Notes under the pieces: generated by a model | The model's database searches: none | What the model was told of the DNA's origin: nothing | The model's input: the letters and a program-made list of their open reading frames with translations, nothing else | IMG/VR virus record: IMGVR_UViG_3300031539_000056 | Coordinates: 1 to 48,314 of that record | Source of the DNA: a virus | Length of the DNA stretch: 48,314 nt | Strand: one strand, 5' to 3' | In this document: piece after piece, positions 24,924 to 33,317 of the stretch | Layout: each line of letters starts with the position of its first letter | Position numbering within the stretch: the first letter of the stretch is position 1 | Position numbers and translations under genes: made by a program

Positions 24924-25142
24924 TCAAAATAGAATTTTATCTCTTTTATATGTAGTCTTATATAATACTTTGCCTTTAAAAACAAAACCTAAAATCGTTG
25001 ATCTTAATAATCTCCGTTCAAATTCTTTGCGGGTTATTTTTTCCTCATTAAATGAATATTCATAATTTTTTCTATCCCAGCCATCTGGATCAATAATTTT
25101 ACACTCATATTCTTTGATCCATTCTGAACTAGCCTTTTTCAT
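24924..25142 (-). CDS. 72-aa phage hypothetical protein
   Basis: Contains CKIIDPDGWDRKNYEYSFN then EKITRKEFERRLLRSTI, a pattern that recurs in small phage proteins. Mixed charged, likely alpha/beta. Strong ribosome binding site (AAAGGAGAAATAA). Function unknown. Confidence 0.65.
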   Translation of the reverse strand: MKKASSEWIKEYECKIIDPDGWDRKNYEYSFNEEKITRKEFERRLLRSTILGFVFKGKVLYKTTYKRDKILF

Positions 25143-25154
25143 TTATTTCTCCTT

Positions 25155-25307
25155 TCATTTATCTAAAAATATCTCTGATAATATTTCATCAACTAATTTA
25201 TCTAATTCGTATAAGGAAAATAATATCTGACATTGTCCATTCGGTCTCTTAACAATCCATTTCTTAAAAAGAAGGGTAATTTTATCTTTTATTAATTTTT
25301 TCTTCAT
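25155..25307 (-). CDS. 50-aa hypothetical protein
   Basis: MKKKLIKDKITLLFKKWIVK and CQILFSLYELDKLVDEILSE: small, helical, amphipathic. Coupled to the upstream gene by a TAATG junction and companion in size and position to the 72-aa gene. Function unknown. Confidence 0.6.
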   Translation of the reverse strand: MKKKLIKDKITLLFKKWIVKRPNGQCQILFSLYELDKLVDEILSEIFLDK

Positions 25308-25618
25308 TATGGCTCGAATTTTTCGCCACTGCTTTTAGCAATAATAAATCCCTGTTTTATGGCTTTAAGTTTTGCGGCCGCCTGAGACTCCTTATTGCCA
25401 GCGGTATATGTATAACATTTACCCGAACCATATTGCCAGCCAGGTTTGTTTTCTTTTGTACAGCGTTTTAATGGCATATTTTTCACCTTCTTTGTTTTTT
25501 TAATTTTCTTCTTTTCATAGGGCATAAAATCGATACCTGGGAATTCTTCAACGAGCTCTAAACTGCCATCGGGTTTTAGGAAAGGATTTTTATTTTTATC
25601 TTTTTTTATTTTAGTCAT
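25307..25618 (-). CDS. Two-part basic protein with a possible internal start
   Basis: 103 aa. Residues 1-47 (KNPFL..., EEFPGIDFMPYEKKK) are related to the 51-aa protein at 175-330. The rest (MPLKRCTKENKPGWQYGSGK, then KLKAIKQGF) is a widespread phage domain usually starting with MPLK. A good ribosome binding site (AAGAAGGTGAAAAAT) precedes the internal MPLK ATG, so a shorter form may also be made. The two parts look like a fusion. Role in head assembly suggested by context only. Confidence 0.7.
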   Translation of the reverse strand: MTKIKKDKNKNPFLKPDGSLELVEEFPGIDFMPYEKKKIKKTKKVKNMPLKRCTKENKPGWQYGSGKCYTYTAGNKESQAAAKLKAIKQGFIIAKSSGEKFEP

Positions 25619-27282
25619 TATTTATTCAACCACCTTTTATATTTTATTCCAAACTTTTCGGCAAATGTCTTCATTGCTTCATGAGTATGCATTTGACTTG
25701 TTACTTTTGTTGCGTATTCTGTTATTTCTTCATAGCGCTCATTCGATATTCTACCATATAAGGATACCTCTTTTTTTATTATCTTATCTTTAGTTGAATT
25801 ATACATTGTTTTATATTTATCTTGTAATATACTATTTTCTACTCTCAAAAGATCTTTTACTTCGGCCCCGGAATGTGGAAACTTCGTACTTTCTATTATT
25901 TTAGCGCTATATTCGTATTTAGTCCCTACTGCCCTTATTTCAGTTCCTCTTTTATATGCTCCTAACATATTAAGATCATCTCCAGAAAAACTGCTCCCGG
26001 AAGGATGATTATGTGTAAATAGCATATTATCGACATTCATTTGATTGAATTCTTCCGCTGTAAATTTTACATAATTCCTGGCACCAGATTTTTCAAGTAC
26101 TATATTTCCTTTTGTGTCAACCGCGATACAATGTTCTATTTTTGCATCAGCGTATTTATTATTAAATTCTTTTATTCTCATTAATTGCATATTTGTTTTT
26201 GGGGCCCCGGGTATAGTTGCAACCGCTTGTGGTATGTTTTCTTTAAGTATAAGATCTTTTGTAAAATTGTCTTTAATCCAATATGGTATATTCTTATACC
26301 CCGCTATTGTTTTAGCATTTATATTTAACCAGTTCTGGGCATTCGCAGGTATTTTTGTAATATAATTAGACTGGTCGATTTGGCCAGTTTTCATAAACTT
26401 TAAAGAGTCCTTATCATTTAGCATAATTGAAGTTGTATAACATAAGCAACCAACGTGCCAGGTCATAAATATAAAACCTTTTGGATATATCCCGACTAGA
26501 TCATCGCACATGTCGAGCTGGGGATGAGAAGCCGATAAATGAACCTCTATCCCGGTTACAAACGGTAACTGCTGCCTTCTTGTATAATCGCTCATGCGAT
26601 AGGCCATGTTTATTTCATTTTTGGAAAGCCTTAATGCATTTTTATAAGAGCTTCTATAGATACCCGCTCCCGGATGATAACCTTTGGCCGCCTTACTTAA
26701 AACAAGTTTCCCTTCCTGTCTGACTCTTCTAAATAATCTATTCGGTTCATTCAAATATTGCTTAATATCTCCCGCAATTTCAGCCGCGCTTCTCCCAGTA
26801 GATATTCCCGAGGCAAGATAAAGTTCTAATTGATCCTTCGCTCCATTAGTTAGATTCCAGACCCGTTCACTCAGGTTCATTCCCGCTTCGGTCCGGTTAA
26901 GAAAAGTATCCAGCGCTGCCAAGTTTAATTGATTAAACGAAGGTGATACAAGATCTTTGTTTAGTTTTATTCCTTCGGCCCAGGTCCCCACCATTTTATT
27001 ATTCTTAAGATTGGCCATATCCCAATGGCTGACAATCCCTTCTTGTATATTAGTCTGAATATCTTTATTGAGTTTATTTAAGATTATATCTATCCGTTTT
27101 TCCAGTCCTTTATTCATTTTATAGAAAGAGCCCTGGAATATTCTAGTCGGATTTTTCAATTCAAAAATAGCAGTTTTCATTGCTAAATCCCTGGACGCCT
27201 GGTTCAATACTGCTTCGATTTTTCTGTTGCGTATGATCATGTCCAGCATATTCCTGTTTTCGAATTGATCTTCAATGCTCAT
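25618..27282 (-). CDS. MuF-type minor head protein with C-terminal JAB/MPN-like domain
   Basis: 554 aa. The middle (about 150-290) has the features of SPP1 gp7/Mu F head-morphogenesis domains, including ASHPQLDMCDDLVGIYPKG and TWHVGCLCYTT. Residues about 380-450 form a second domain with HCIAVDTKGNIV and THNHPSGSSFSGDDL (His424, His426, Ser433, Asp436), the metal-binding pattern of JAB/RadC-like isopeptidase folds. MuF proteins often carry C-terminal toxin or enzyme domains delivered with the virion. Cleavage target unknown. Confidence 0.8.
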   Translation of the reverse strand: MSIEDQFENRNMLDMIIRNRKIEAVLNQASRDLAMKTAIFELKNPTRIFQGSFYKMNKGLEKRIDIILNKLNKDIQTNIQEGIVSHWDMANLKNNKMVGTWAEGIKLNKDLVSPSFNQLNLAALDTFLNRTEAGMNLSERVWNLTNGAKDQLELYLASGISTGRSAAEIAGDIKQYLNEPNRLFRRVRQEGKLVLSKAAKGYHPGAGIYRSSYKNALRLSKNEINMAYRMSDYTRRQQLPFVTGIEVHLSASHPQLDMCDDLVGIYPKGFIFMTWHVGCLCYTTSIMLNDKDSLKFMKTGQIDQSNYITKIPANAQNWLNINAKTIAGYKNIPYWIKDNFTKDLILKENIPQAVATIPGAPKTNMQLMRIKEFNNKYADAKIEHCIAVDTKGNIVLEKSGARNYVKFTAEEFNQMNVDNMLFTHNHPSGSSFSGDDLNMLGAYKRGTEIRAVGTKYEYSAKIIESTKFPHSGAEVKDLLRVENSILQDKYKTMYNSTKDKIIKKEVSLYGRISNERYEEITEYATKVTSQMHTHEAMKTFAEKFGIKYKRWLNK

Positions 27283-27389
27283 TTATTCACCCTATTTACT
27301 CTCTCTCCCACTTCTCGACCTCTTTTTTTGTTACCGTAAAGGAATTGTTTATTCCAAAGTCGCCAGATATCGATTATGGTGATAGTCAT
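27279..27389 (-). CDS. 36-aa coupled microprotein
   Basis: MTITIIDIWRLWNKQFLYGN then basic residues. It overlaps both neighbours by ATGA junctions, forming a coupled chain from the 77-aa gene to the MuF gene. Function unknown; it may mainly carry ribosomes into the MuF gene. Confidence 0.5.
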   Translation of the reverse strand: MTITIIDIWRLWNKQFLYGNKKRGREVGERVNRVNK

Positions 27390-27619
27390 GGTTTTTCTTC
27401 AAGACGTTCTTTAAGTTTCCAACCATCTTCATAATCAGTAATTTCCCAACCGAAGTATATCGCATAAAAAGGATATTTCTTTGTTTTAAATTTCTTCGTT
27501 GATAGCTTTACAGTATAAGAACCTTTTATTTTGCCATTCAATAACATTTTTACTATTTTCTCGGTTTTATCCGCTTCTATCTCTCTTAATCTATCATCTT
27601 TTATAAATATTGTTTTCAT
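27386..27619 (-). CDS. 77-aa hypothetical protein
   Basis: Start set at 27619 (MKTIFIKDDRLREIEADK) because TAGGAGTAAATT precedes it. Mixed alpha/beta (IKGSYTVKLSTKKFKTK, then FGWEITDYEDGWKLK). No family recognised. Confidence 0.6.
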   Translation of the reverse strand: MKTIFIKDDRLREIEADKTEKIVKMLLNGKIKGSYTVKLSTKKFKTKKYPFYAIYFGWEITDYEDGWKLKERLEEKP

Positions 27620-27630
27620 ATAATTTACTC

Positions 27631-27750
27631 CTAGAATATCCATCTAATAACGGTGATCAATCCTATAATCGCCAATATAAATTCTGATAGGAGTATAAAA
27701 ATTAAGCATATACTCTTCCAGTCAAATTTATTTAAAAAATTCCACCACAT
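27631..27750 (-). CDS. 39-aa single-helix membrane protein
   Basis: MWWNFLNKFDWKSICLIFIL continuing hydrophobic to the end (LAIIGLITVIRWIF): one or two membrane passes. Strong ribosome binding site (GGGGGTTTATC). Function unknown. Confidence 0.55.
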   Translation of the reverse strand: MWWNFLNKFDWKSICLIFILLSEFILAIIGLITVIRWIF

Positions 27751-27770
27751 GATAAACCCCCTAAAATATT

Positions 27771-27941
27771 TTAAATCTTCACTATTTTTCGAATTAATTC
27801 ATCGCAAAAACATCTAAAATCGCCATAATTTATAGTACCCTCGGCATAATCATATTTTATAGTTACTTTGATTGAACCATCCTCTTGTAATTTAGCATTC
27901 TTTAGTTCAGCTATAATAAGTTTTATATTTTCTTTTGTCAT
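27771..27941 (-). CDS. 56-aa hypothetical protein
   Basis: MTKENIKLIIAELKNAKLQE, then KVTIKYDYAEGTINYG and two cysteines near the end. Very good ribosome binding site (AAAGGAGGTGAAAT). ATGA overlap with the dehydrogenase-like gene. No family recognised. Confidence 0.65.
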   Translation of the reverse strand: MTKENIKLIIAELKNAKLQEDGSIKVTIKYDYAEGTINYGDFRCFCDELIRKIVKI

Positions 27942-28747
27942 ATTTCACCTCCTTTCATACATAATGTCCCTCTCTCCAATAAATTTATATTTTCTTTATC
28001 GGCCATTATCATTACCTCAGGTGAAATTCCCTTCTTCCTTGCTGCCTTAATCAAAAATTTAATATCCTTGCTCAAACATTTACCTCCAGCCCCCCTATAT
28101 CCATCAAATAATGGATCGAGATGCATTACATTAATATATTTGTCTAATTTAAAAGCCTCGAATAATTTATAATAATCTGCCCCGTATTCCTGGCATATAT
28201 CGTATAGTTCATTCCCGAATACTACTTTTATGGTATACAGACTATTCAGGGCCACCTTTAATAATTCTGCTTCTATCGGTTTCATCATTATTATCTTATT
28301 TTTATTATCAACCACACGCTCGAATAGTCCTTTGAATATCTCGAATACTTCTCTTTTTCTGGTCCCTACAATTATTTTATCAGGGCAGATTTCATCTAAG
28401 AACGCTGTCCGTTCTCTTAAAAATTCTGGCAAGTAGACAAATTCTCTTTTATACCATTTTATAAAATTATCTATCGTTCCTGGAATTATAGTAGATCTTA
28501 TAGCGATTATTCCTTTTCTATTTTTTAAATTTATATAACCTAATGCCGTCCTAATATCTTCGAATTCCATATCGGCCTTGGTGGGTACGCAAACAAACAC
28601 AATTTCACATTTAGAAATATCATCAGTAAAGCCTTTGGCCGGATCATGTTTCTTGACAATATGCCCCAAATCCTCCAATAGTCCGCTGAGACTATTCCCG
28701 ATAACTCCGCAACCCACTACAGCAAGATTCATTCTGTTATGCTTCAT
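27938..28747 (-). CDS. UDP-sugar 6-dehydrogenase-like protein, short form
   Basis: 269 aa from the ATG at 28747 (ribosome binding site AGGTGA). An NAD-binding Rossmann motif (NLAVVGCGVIGNSLSG), VFVCVPTKAD, RSTIIPGTI and GGKCLSKD with the catalytic-type cysteine match the UDP-glucose/GDP-mannose dehydrogenase family. At 269 aa it lacks the usual C-terminal substrate domain (families are about 400 aa). It may make or bind a nucleotide sugar for the phage's glycosyltransferases. Confidence 0.8.
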   Translation of the reverse strand: MKHNRMNLAVVGCGVIGNSLSGLLEDLGHIVKKHDPAKGFTDDISKCEIVFVCVPTKADMEFEDIRTALGYINLKNRKGIIAIRSTIIPGTIDNFIKWYKREFVYLPEFLRERTAFLDEICPDKIIVGTRKREVFEIFKGLFERVVDNKNKIIMMKPIEAELLKVALNSLYTIKVVFGNELYDICQEYGADYYKLFEAFKLDKYINVMHLDPLFDGYRGAGGKCLSKDIKFLIKAARKKGISPEVMIMADKENINLLERGTLCMKGGEI

Positions 28748-30116
28748 ACGATTCACCTAATTTTGATAATTTTCCCCGTTCTTCTTCCAGTCTCTTGATA
28801 TCTTCTTCTGAATCTTCTACTAGTGGATTTTGTCTTACTGCTTCCTTTTCGCTCATGATGACATCGCCCGCTCTTGCTGTTGAAAGTGCTTTTATAAGTT
28901 CCGACATATCCTGAGGTAGAATATTCCCGAATTTAATTGATATATCTAGCTCCTGTAAATTCTTTGCTTCATTTAAATTAGTTATAGATAATATTGCCTT
29001 TAATAAATTGATTCTCCTGGTCAATGATTCTCCGAATAGTTCTTCTTTGTCTTTCGCTTTTAAAATAGCATCCATGAAAATGAATTTGAGGGCTTCTCCT
29101 GAGGTTTTCGTAAGTCCTTTGACGTTATTAAAAGATAAATCGGGGGTTGAAGTTATAGAATATATAATATCTTTTAGAGTCTCGTATTCTAATTTTATTG
29201 CTTCCGGAGCGTTCTTCCAGGTTAAATATGTGGCGTCTCCATACTCGGTTTTGCCTTGTGGATCGGTTTCTCCAGTAAATTGCAACATCCTTCCTACTTC
29301 CCCTTTCTCTGGGGGGTTGGCCAGTTTACCCTTTATTTTTAATAGAGGTGCTCCAAAATAATCATTTGTATCGGCAAATTTAGAAATTAGCATTTCACTT
29401 CTATCAATTTCAGTTTGAACACTCGTCCATTCCGGCTCATCCTGTTCGTAATAAATTACTGGGATCTTCTTGAATAAATTGTCTTTTTCTTCTACTATCC
29501 AGTCAGTTTTTTTGATCCCATAGTAAAATTTTCCAGCGGTGTAAATATCGACATGTTCATAAGTTTTACCGTCAATATCTTCAAGTTTATACCGGCGGGT
29601 AAAGGCATCCATATCTCCGTTTTCGTTAAAATGAATATAAATATCATCGCCATTTTTCTTACATAGTAGGGACACTTTAATATATTTGTTATTTTCATTA
29701 TCGATTATTGTATACCAGAGCTCGGCCACCTTTGTTTCTATAAATAATCTTCGCGCCAGCTTTTTATTGAAATAATCTAATTTGTCTTTTTTCCAGATAT
29801 CATCTATTAGAGAAAAGGTCCCCTGGTATTTTTCCTCTTTATTCCCTAATATTAATTTCACTGGATCGCCGAATAAAAAAGATACGGCCATATTGACGAT
29901 TTTCTTTTGATATTGGATGACTTCTTTTGCCTGGGTAATTATCTTCGATGTTGCACCCTTGCCGATAACTTTATCTTCCCGTTCTTTGATTGTATGTTCG
30001 CCGGTATATTGTTTCTCATATAACTCAACGTCTCTTTCCTTTGGGTCCTTACATAAGATCTCTGTTAATTTCTTAAAATCCTTGCCGTGCATTTTTAAAA
30101 TATCTTCTATCTTCAT
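28737..30116 (-). CDS. Portal protein (SPP1-like)
   Basis: 459 aa from the ATG at 30116 (ribosome binding site AAAGGAGAATATC). The N-terminal part (KIITQAKEVIQYQKKIVNMA, then FLFGDPVKLILG) and the later DLSFNNVKGLTKTSGEALKF are typical of SPP1/A118-type portals. It forms the dodecameric DNA entry ring. Directly downstream of the large terminase and followed by head genes. Confidence 0.88.
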   Translation of the reverse strand: MKIEDILKMHGKDFKKLTEILCKDPKERDVELYEKQYTGEHTIKEREDKVIGKGATSKIITQAKEVIQYQKKIVNMAVSFLFGDPVKLILGNKEEKYQGTFSLIDDIWKKDKLDYFNKKLARRLFIETKVAELWYTIIDNENNKYIKVSLLCKKNGDDIYIHFNENGDMDAFTRRYKLEDIDGKTYEHVDIYTAGKFYYGIKKTDWIVEEKDNLFKKIPVIYYEQDEPEWTSVQTEIDRSEMLISKFADTNDYFGAPLLKIKGKLANPPEKGEVGRMLQFTGETDPQGKTEYGDATYLTWKNAPEAIKLEYETLKDIIYSITSTPDLSFNNVKGLTKTSGEALKFIFMDAILKAKDKEELFGESLTRRINLLKAILSITNLNEAKNLQELDISIKFGNILPQDMSELIKALSTARAGDVIMSEKEAVRQNPLVEDSEEDIKRLEEERGKLSKLGESYEA

Positions 30117-30138
30117 GATATTCTCCTTTCCTTTATTT

Positions 30139-31398
30139 TTAAAATATTCCCAGTTCCTGGGCGTTATAAGGTTTTTCTTCTTCCTTCTCGAAAATCCTGT
30201 CATTAAGGGCATAACGAACCTGATCCATAAAATGATTATCCCGATCCACCGGTGTATTAATTACTTCTCCACTCTTATTTTTTTGCCAATGATATAATTG
30301 AAATTCGTTTATTGCATTCTGGCATTGCCTATCAATTATAATTTCGAATTGTCTCATGTATTGAATACCAAAATTGACACTTCCCGGACCTTTCCGGGCT
30401 GGCAAAGCTTCTATACCATAAGTCCTCAATTCTGCTATTGATTTAGGTTCAGAAGAATCGCACCTTATATATTCTTTTTTAATATCCGGTTTTAGTCTTG
30501 ATGCTATAACATCATTAGTTAACCCAAGTTCATATAATAATTCCTGCAATATATATAATTTCTTCCCTTTTATGGCCTGCCTTCCTGCTGCAGTAGGATC
30601 ATTTGCAAATCCAAAATCGAGCCCGTTATAGTAGATACCAAAGGTATTTTTAATTCCCGAAAGATCTTTGATCTTCCAATTGGTGAAAATCAAATCCCCT
30701 AAAATTCCCCAGTTCCCCAGGGTATAAACTTCTCTATAATAGGGATCTTGTTCGTTCTCTAATTCGTCTATATCATCTTGTTCTAAAAATCTTAAATTAT
30801 CTTTGTAGGTTGTTTTTAAGATCGATAATTTATCATCATGGTATTCGGTTCCGCCTTCTACCCAATTCTTGAAATATTCCTTGAATATCCAGTGGGTCCG
30901 GAAAATAGGGTTGAAACATAGCGTCAATCGTTTTAAGACTTTAGATTTACCTCTTAATCTCTTATATAATTGTTTAACATCATCTCTTTTCGTCTCGGTT
31001 GCTTCTTCTATAAGGATATCGGTAATGACCCCTTTTTCCGGTATTATAGATTTGAGTTTTTCTGCATCGTCCAGCCCCCGGAAAAGGATCTGGTATCCGG
31101 TAACACATGTTATGGTCATTTCAGTTTTATTGATTCTGAATAATCTTTCCAGAGTAAATAATGAAATAACTTTTCTGATCTCATTGAATACAGATGTTCG
31201 CAGGGTGTTGGCCGTATTCCTAATTACAAGATAATTCCTACCACCTTCTAAAAGATCAATTACGCACCTTTGAGAAATAAATACCGATTTCCCAGCAGAA
31301 CTGCCGCCGAAAAATATCTGCGTCCTGATAACATTTTCCAAATAAGGGATATAAACTTCATTAAAGACTTTTTTGGAAATCTGTACATTAACATTCAT
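30139..31398 (-). CDS. terL: Terminase large subunit (PBSX-like)
   Basis: 419 aa. Walker A GGSSAGKS (31-38), Walker B-like TDILIEEATE (126-135), and nuclease motif NGLDFGFANDPTA around Asp261. This is the motor and headful/cos nuclease that packages DNA into the prohead. It overlaps the small subunit by 4 nt. The strong match makes this one of the most secure calls. Confidence 0.93.
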   Translation of the reverse strand: MNVNVQISKKVFNEVYIPYLENVIRTQIFFGGSSAGKSVFISQRCVIDLLEGGRNYLVIRNTANTLRTSVFNEIRKVISLFTLERLFRINKTEMTITCVTGYQILFRGLDDAEKLKSIIPEKGVITDILIEEATETKRDDVKQLYKRLRGKSKVLKRLTLCFNPIFRTHWIFKEYFKNWVEGGTEYHDDKLSILKTTYKDNLRFLEQDDIDELENEQDPYYREVYTLGNWGILGDLIFTNWKIKDLSGIKNTFGIYYNGLDFGFANDPTAAGRQAIKGKKLYILQELLYELGLTNDVIASRLKPDIKKEYIRCDSSEPKSIAELRTYGIEALPARKGPGSVNFGIQYMRQFEIIIDRQCQNAINEFQLYHWQKNKSGEVINTPVDRDNHFMDQVRYALNDRIFEKEEEKPYNAQELGIF

Positions 31399-31736
31399 TC
31401 AGTAACCTTCACTTTTACATTTATGTCTCCGGGTATATCATATTCGAATTTATCTTTCCATCTATCTTTGGCCCTATTCTTTAACCAGAATATTTGGGCT
31501 GCTACATTACCTTTTAAAGCACTTGAAAATAGAGCATCCTCAACTGACTGAGTCCGGCTATCTATAATTGAATTTACTTTCTTATCAAATCTTTTTGATT
31601 TTTTTCGCCATTCCCATATAGTATTGCGTGATATATTGGCCGCCTTGCAAGCTTCGGTTATTGATACTGCTCCTTCAAGTGATTTAAGGAATGCTTCTAT
31701 TTTTTGTTCTTTAATCTCTTTTGATATTTTTGACAT
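31395..31736 (-). CDS. terS: Terminase small subunit
   Basis: 113 aa with an N-terminal helix-turn-helix (VSITEACKAANISRNTIWEW) and the ALKGNVAAQIFWLKNRAKDR segment found in small terminases. It recognises packaging DNA and regulates TerL. First gene after the leader element at 31796-31854. Confidence 0.85.
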   Translation of the reverse strand: MSKISKEIKEQKIEAFLKSLEGAVSITEACKAANISRNTIWEWRKKSKRFDKKVNSIIDSRTQSVEDALFSSALKGNVAAQIFWLKNRAKDRWKDKFEYDIPGDINVKVKVTE

Positions 31737-31795
31737 TTACTTTCATCGCCCTTTTTGTCTGTTTCCTGTCCTTTTTGTCCTTTTAAAAACAAAAA

Positions 31796-31854
31796 AGCCA
31801 AATCAAATAAGCAATTTCTGCTTTTTTAATCTGGCTCTCTATAATTGGAGCTCT
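31796..31854 (-). terminator. Leader box plus terminator hairpin (copy 3)
   Basis: Minus strand: AGAGCTCCA-n5-TAGAGAGCCA (31832-31854) running into an AGCCAGAT/ATTTGGCT stem with an inner AGCA/TGCT stem and a T-run. It stands before the terminase-structural operon and ends the upstream radical-SAM transcript. Sequence outside the box and stem differs from copies 1 and 2. Confidence 0.7.
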
Positions 31855-31889
31855 ACGATATTTAATTGTTTAAAATCTAATCTTCCTTT

Positions 31890-32720
31890 TTAAAATAAAG
31901 TAGTCTGTAATACCTTTTTTTCTTCCGGCATTATTTTTACTCTGGGTTTCTTAAGTGTTAAATAGTCCTGATCAATATACCTATCATCCAATTTTATATT
32001 CATGTATTTATATAAATCTTTTTTAATATAGAAATTCGCTTTAAGGTCAATTAATCTTTGTGTTATTGTATTGCCGAATTCCCGCCAGTCTATTTGATAT
32101 GGTAGTTGATAATGATTCATTTTGCCTACTTTGTATTGATCGATAAAAGGATAACTTAGTTCTAATAATTGGTATGTCGTTAATGGTTTAATAACAGGTT
32201 CAAAACTCACCCATGTTTTTATTCCCTCATTGTGTAATATTCCTAATACTTTTATCCTTTCCCTGGGTAGTGCTGCCCCCGGTTCATAATATAGGCTTTC
32301 TTTTTCGTCTAGTAGTGTTAGGGTAGCGCCTATCTTTATTCTTTTGAATTGTTTAAATAAATCCAGATCCCTTAATATTCTTTCCCCGCCTTTAGATAAT
32401 ATTGCGGTGGGTATATCATATTTTAATAATATTTTTAATATATCCCGGGTTGTTTTATATTCTGTATCGGCCTTACAGTAGGGATCACCCATAAAGCATA
32501 AAAGCACCTGTTCGGTTATTTCTTGTTTTTTTAACTGTTTCTCTAACTTTTTTAGAATATCTTCTTTCGGTTTTATTTCTTCATTGGTTACTTGTTTTAT
32601 AAAAGGCATGGTTTTTACATAGCAGTATTTGCAATTATGATCACACCCGTTATAAATATTTAAGGAATAAGGGCTATATTCCCTCGCTTTTCCTTTTGGT
32701 ATATAGATAATATCGGTCAT
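31890..32720 (-). CDS. Radical SAM protein, SplB-like
   Basis: 276 aa. CDHNCKYC (Cys26, Cys30, Cys33) ligates the 4Fe-4S cluster for SAM cleavage. LLCFMGDPYCKAD and AILSKGGERILRDLDLF continue the barrel, as in spore-photoproduct-lyase-like and related proteins. Substrate not predictable. One of three CxxxCxxC proteins in the early/middle region. Has its own promoter at 32742-32770. Confidence 0.8.
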   Translation of the reverse strand: MTDIIYIPKGKAREYSPYSLNIYNGCDHNCKYCYVKTMPFIKQVTNEEIKPKEDILKKLEKQLKKQEITEQVLLCFMGDPYCKADTEYKTTRDILKILLKYDIPTAILSKGGERILRDLDLFKQFKRIKIGATLTLLDEKESLYYEPGAALPRERIKVLGILHNEGIKTWVSFEPVIKPLTTYQLLELSYPFIDQYKVGKMNHYQLPYQIDWREFGNTITQRLIDLKANFYIKKDLYKYMNIKLDDRYIDQDYLTLKKPRVKIMPEEKKVLQTTLF

Positions 32721-32741
32721 ATTTTAACCTTCCTTTTAATT

Positions 32742-32770
32742 ATTATATCACGGAAAGTCTTATTTCACAA
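32742..32770 (-). promoter_or_regulatory. Promoter upstream of radical SAM gene
   Basis: TTGTGA (32765-32770), 17 nt, TATAAT (32742-32747) on the minus strand. The -35 overlaps the 3' end of the upstream gene. Confidence 0.6.
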
Positions 32771-33317
32771 TAGTTACAGATGGAATATACAAATATTTTT
32801 TATTGTTTTTATTGATTATTATTATTTTTTTAATACCATTTATTGCCAGATATTGCTTAAATTTCTCTATGCTATTTCTGTTAAATATTGTAGGGCATTT
32901 CTTGATCATCTTTCTTGTATAGCCTATTTTTTCTAACATTTTTACCGGCAAGCTGCCGAATATGCTTTGAATGAAAGTTATAAATAATATTCCTTTGTAT
33001 TTTTTTCGGAATATTATTTCCAGTTGTCTAAAGGGTACTCCGTAGGCATCCAGGTCAATTATATCATATTTGTTTAAATTCATCCCTTTTAAATATTTTA
33101 TGTTATCGCCTTTTAGTGTGCTTCCATAGGATATTCTATCAATCCCTATTACGTTTATATTTTTATTTGATTTTTTCTTTATTTCTTTCCATATCCTTGA
33201 CCGGCCAGCAAAGCAATCGAGCACTTTTATGCTTTGTTTATCCGGTAAGTGATTCATTCTTAAATTGATTTTGCTGTTCAGATAGGAATTGTCTGTTTTA
33301 ATTTGCCGTCTGTTCAT
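32760..33317 (-). CDS. Methyltransferase-fold protein
   Basis: 185 aa. VLDCFAGRSRIWKEI and NINVIGIDRI resemble SAM motif I and II, and DIIDLDAYGVPF resembles the 'DlDPfGsP' motif of Trm1-like tRNA methyltransferases. Catalysis and substrate are uncertain. Overlaps the ParB-domain gene, a common pairing of phage ParB-like and methyltransferase functions. Confidence 0.6.
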   Translation of the reverse strand: MNRRQIKTDNSYLNSKINLRMNHLPDKQSIKVLDCFAGRSRIWKEIKKKSNKNINVIGIDRISYGSTLKGDNIKYLKGMNLNKYDIIDLDAYGVPFRQLEIIFRKKYKGILFITFIQSIFGSLPVKMLEKIGYTRKMIKKCPTIFNRNSIEKFKQYLAINGIKKIIIINKNNKKYLYIPSVTIVK

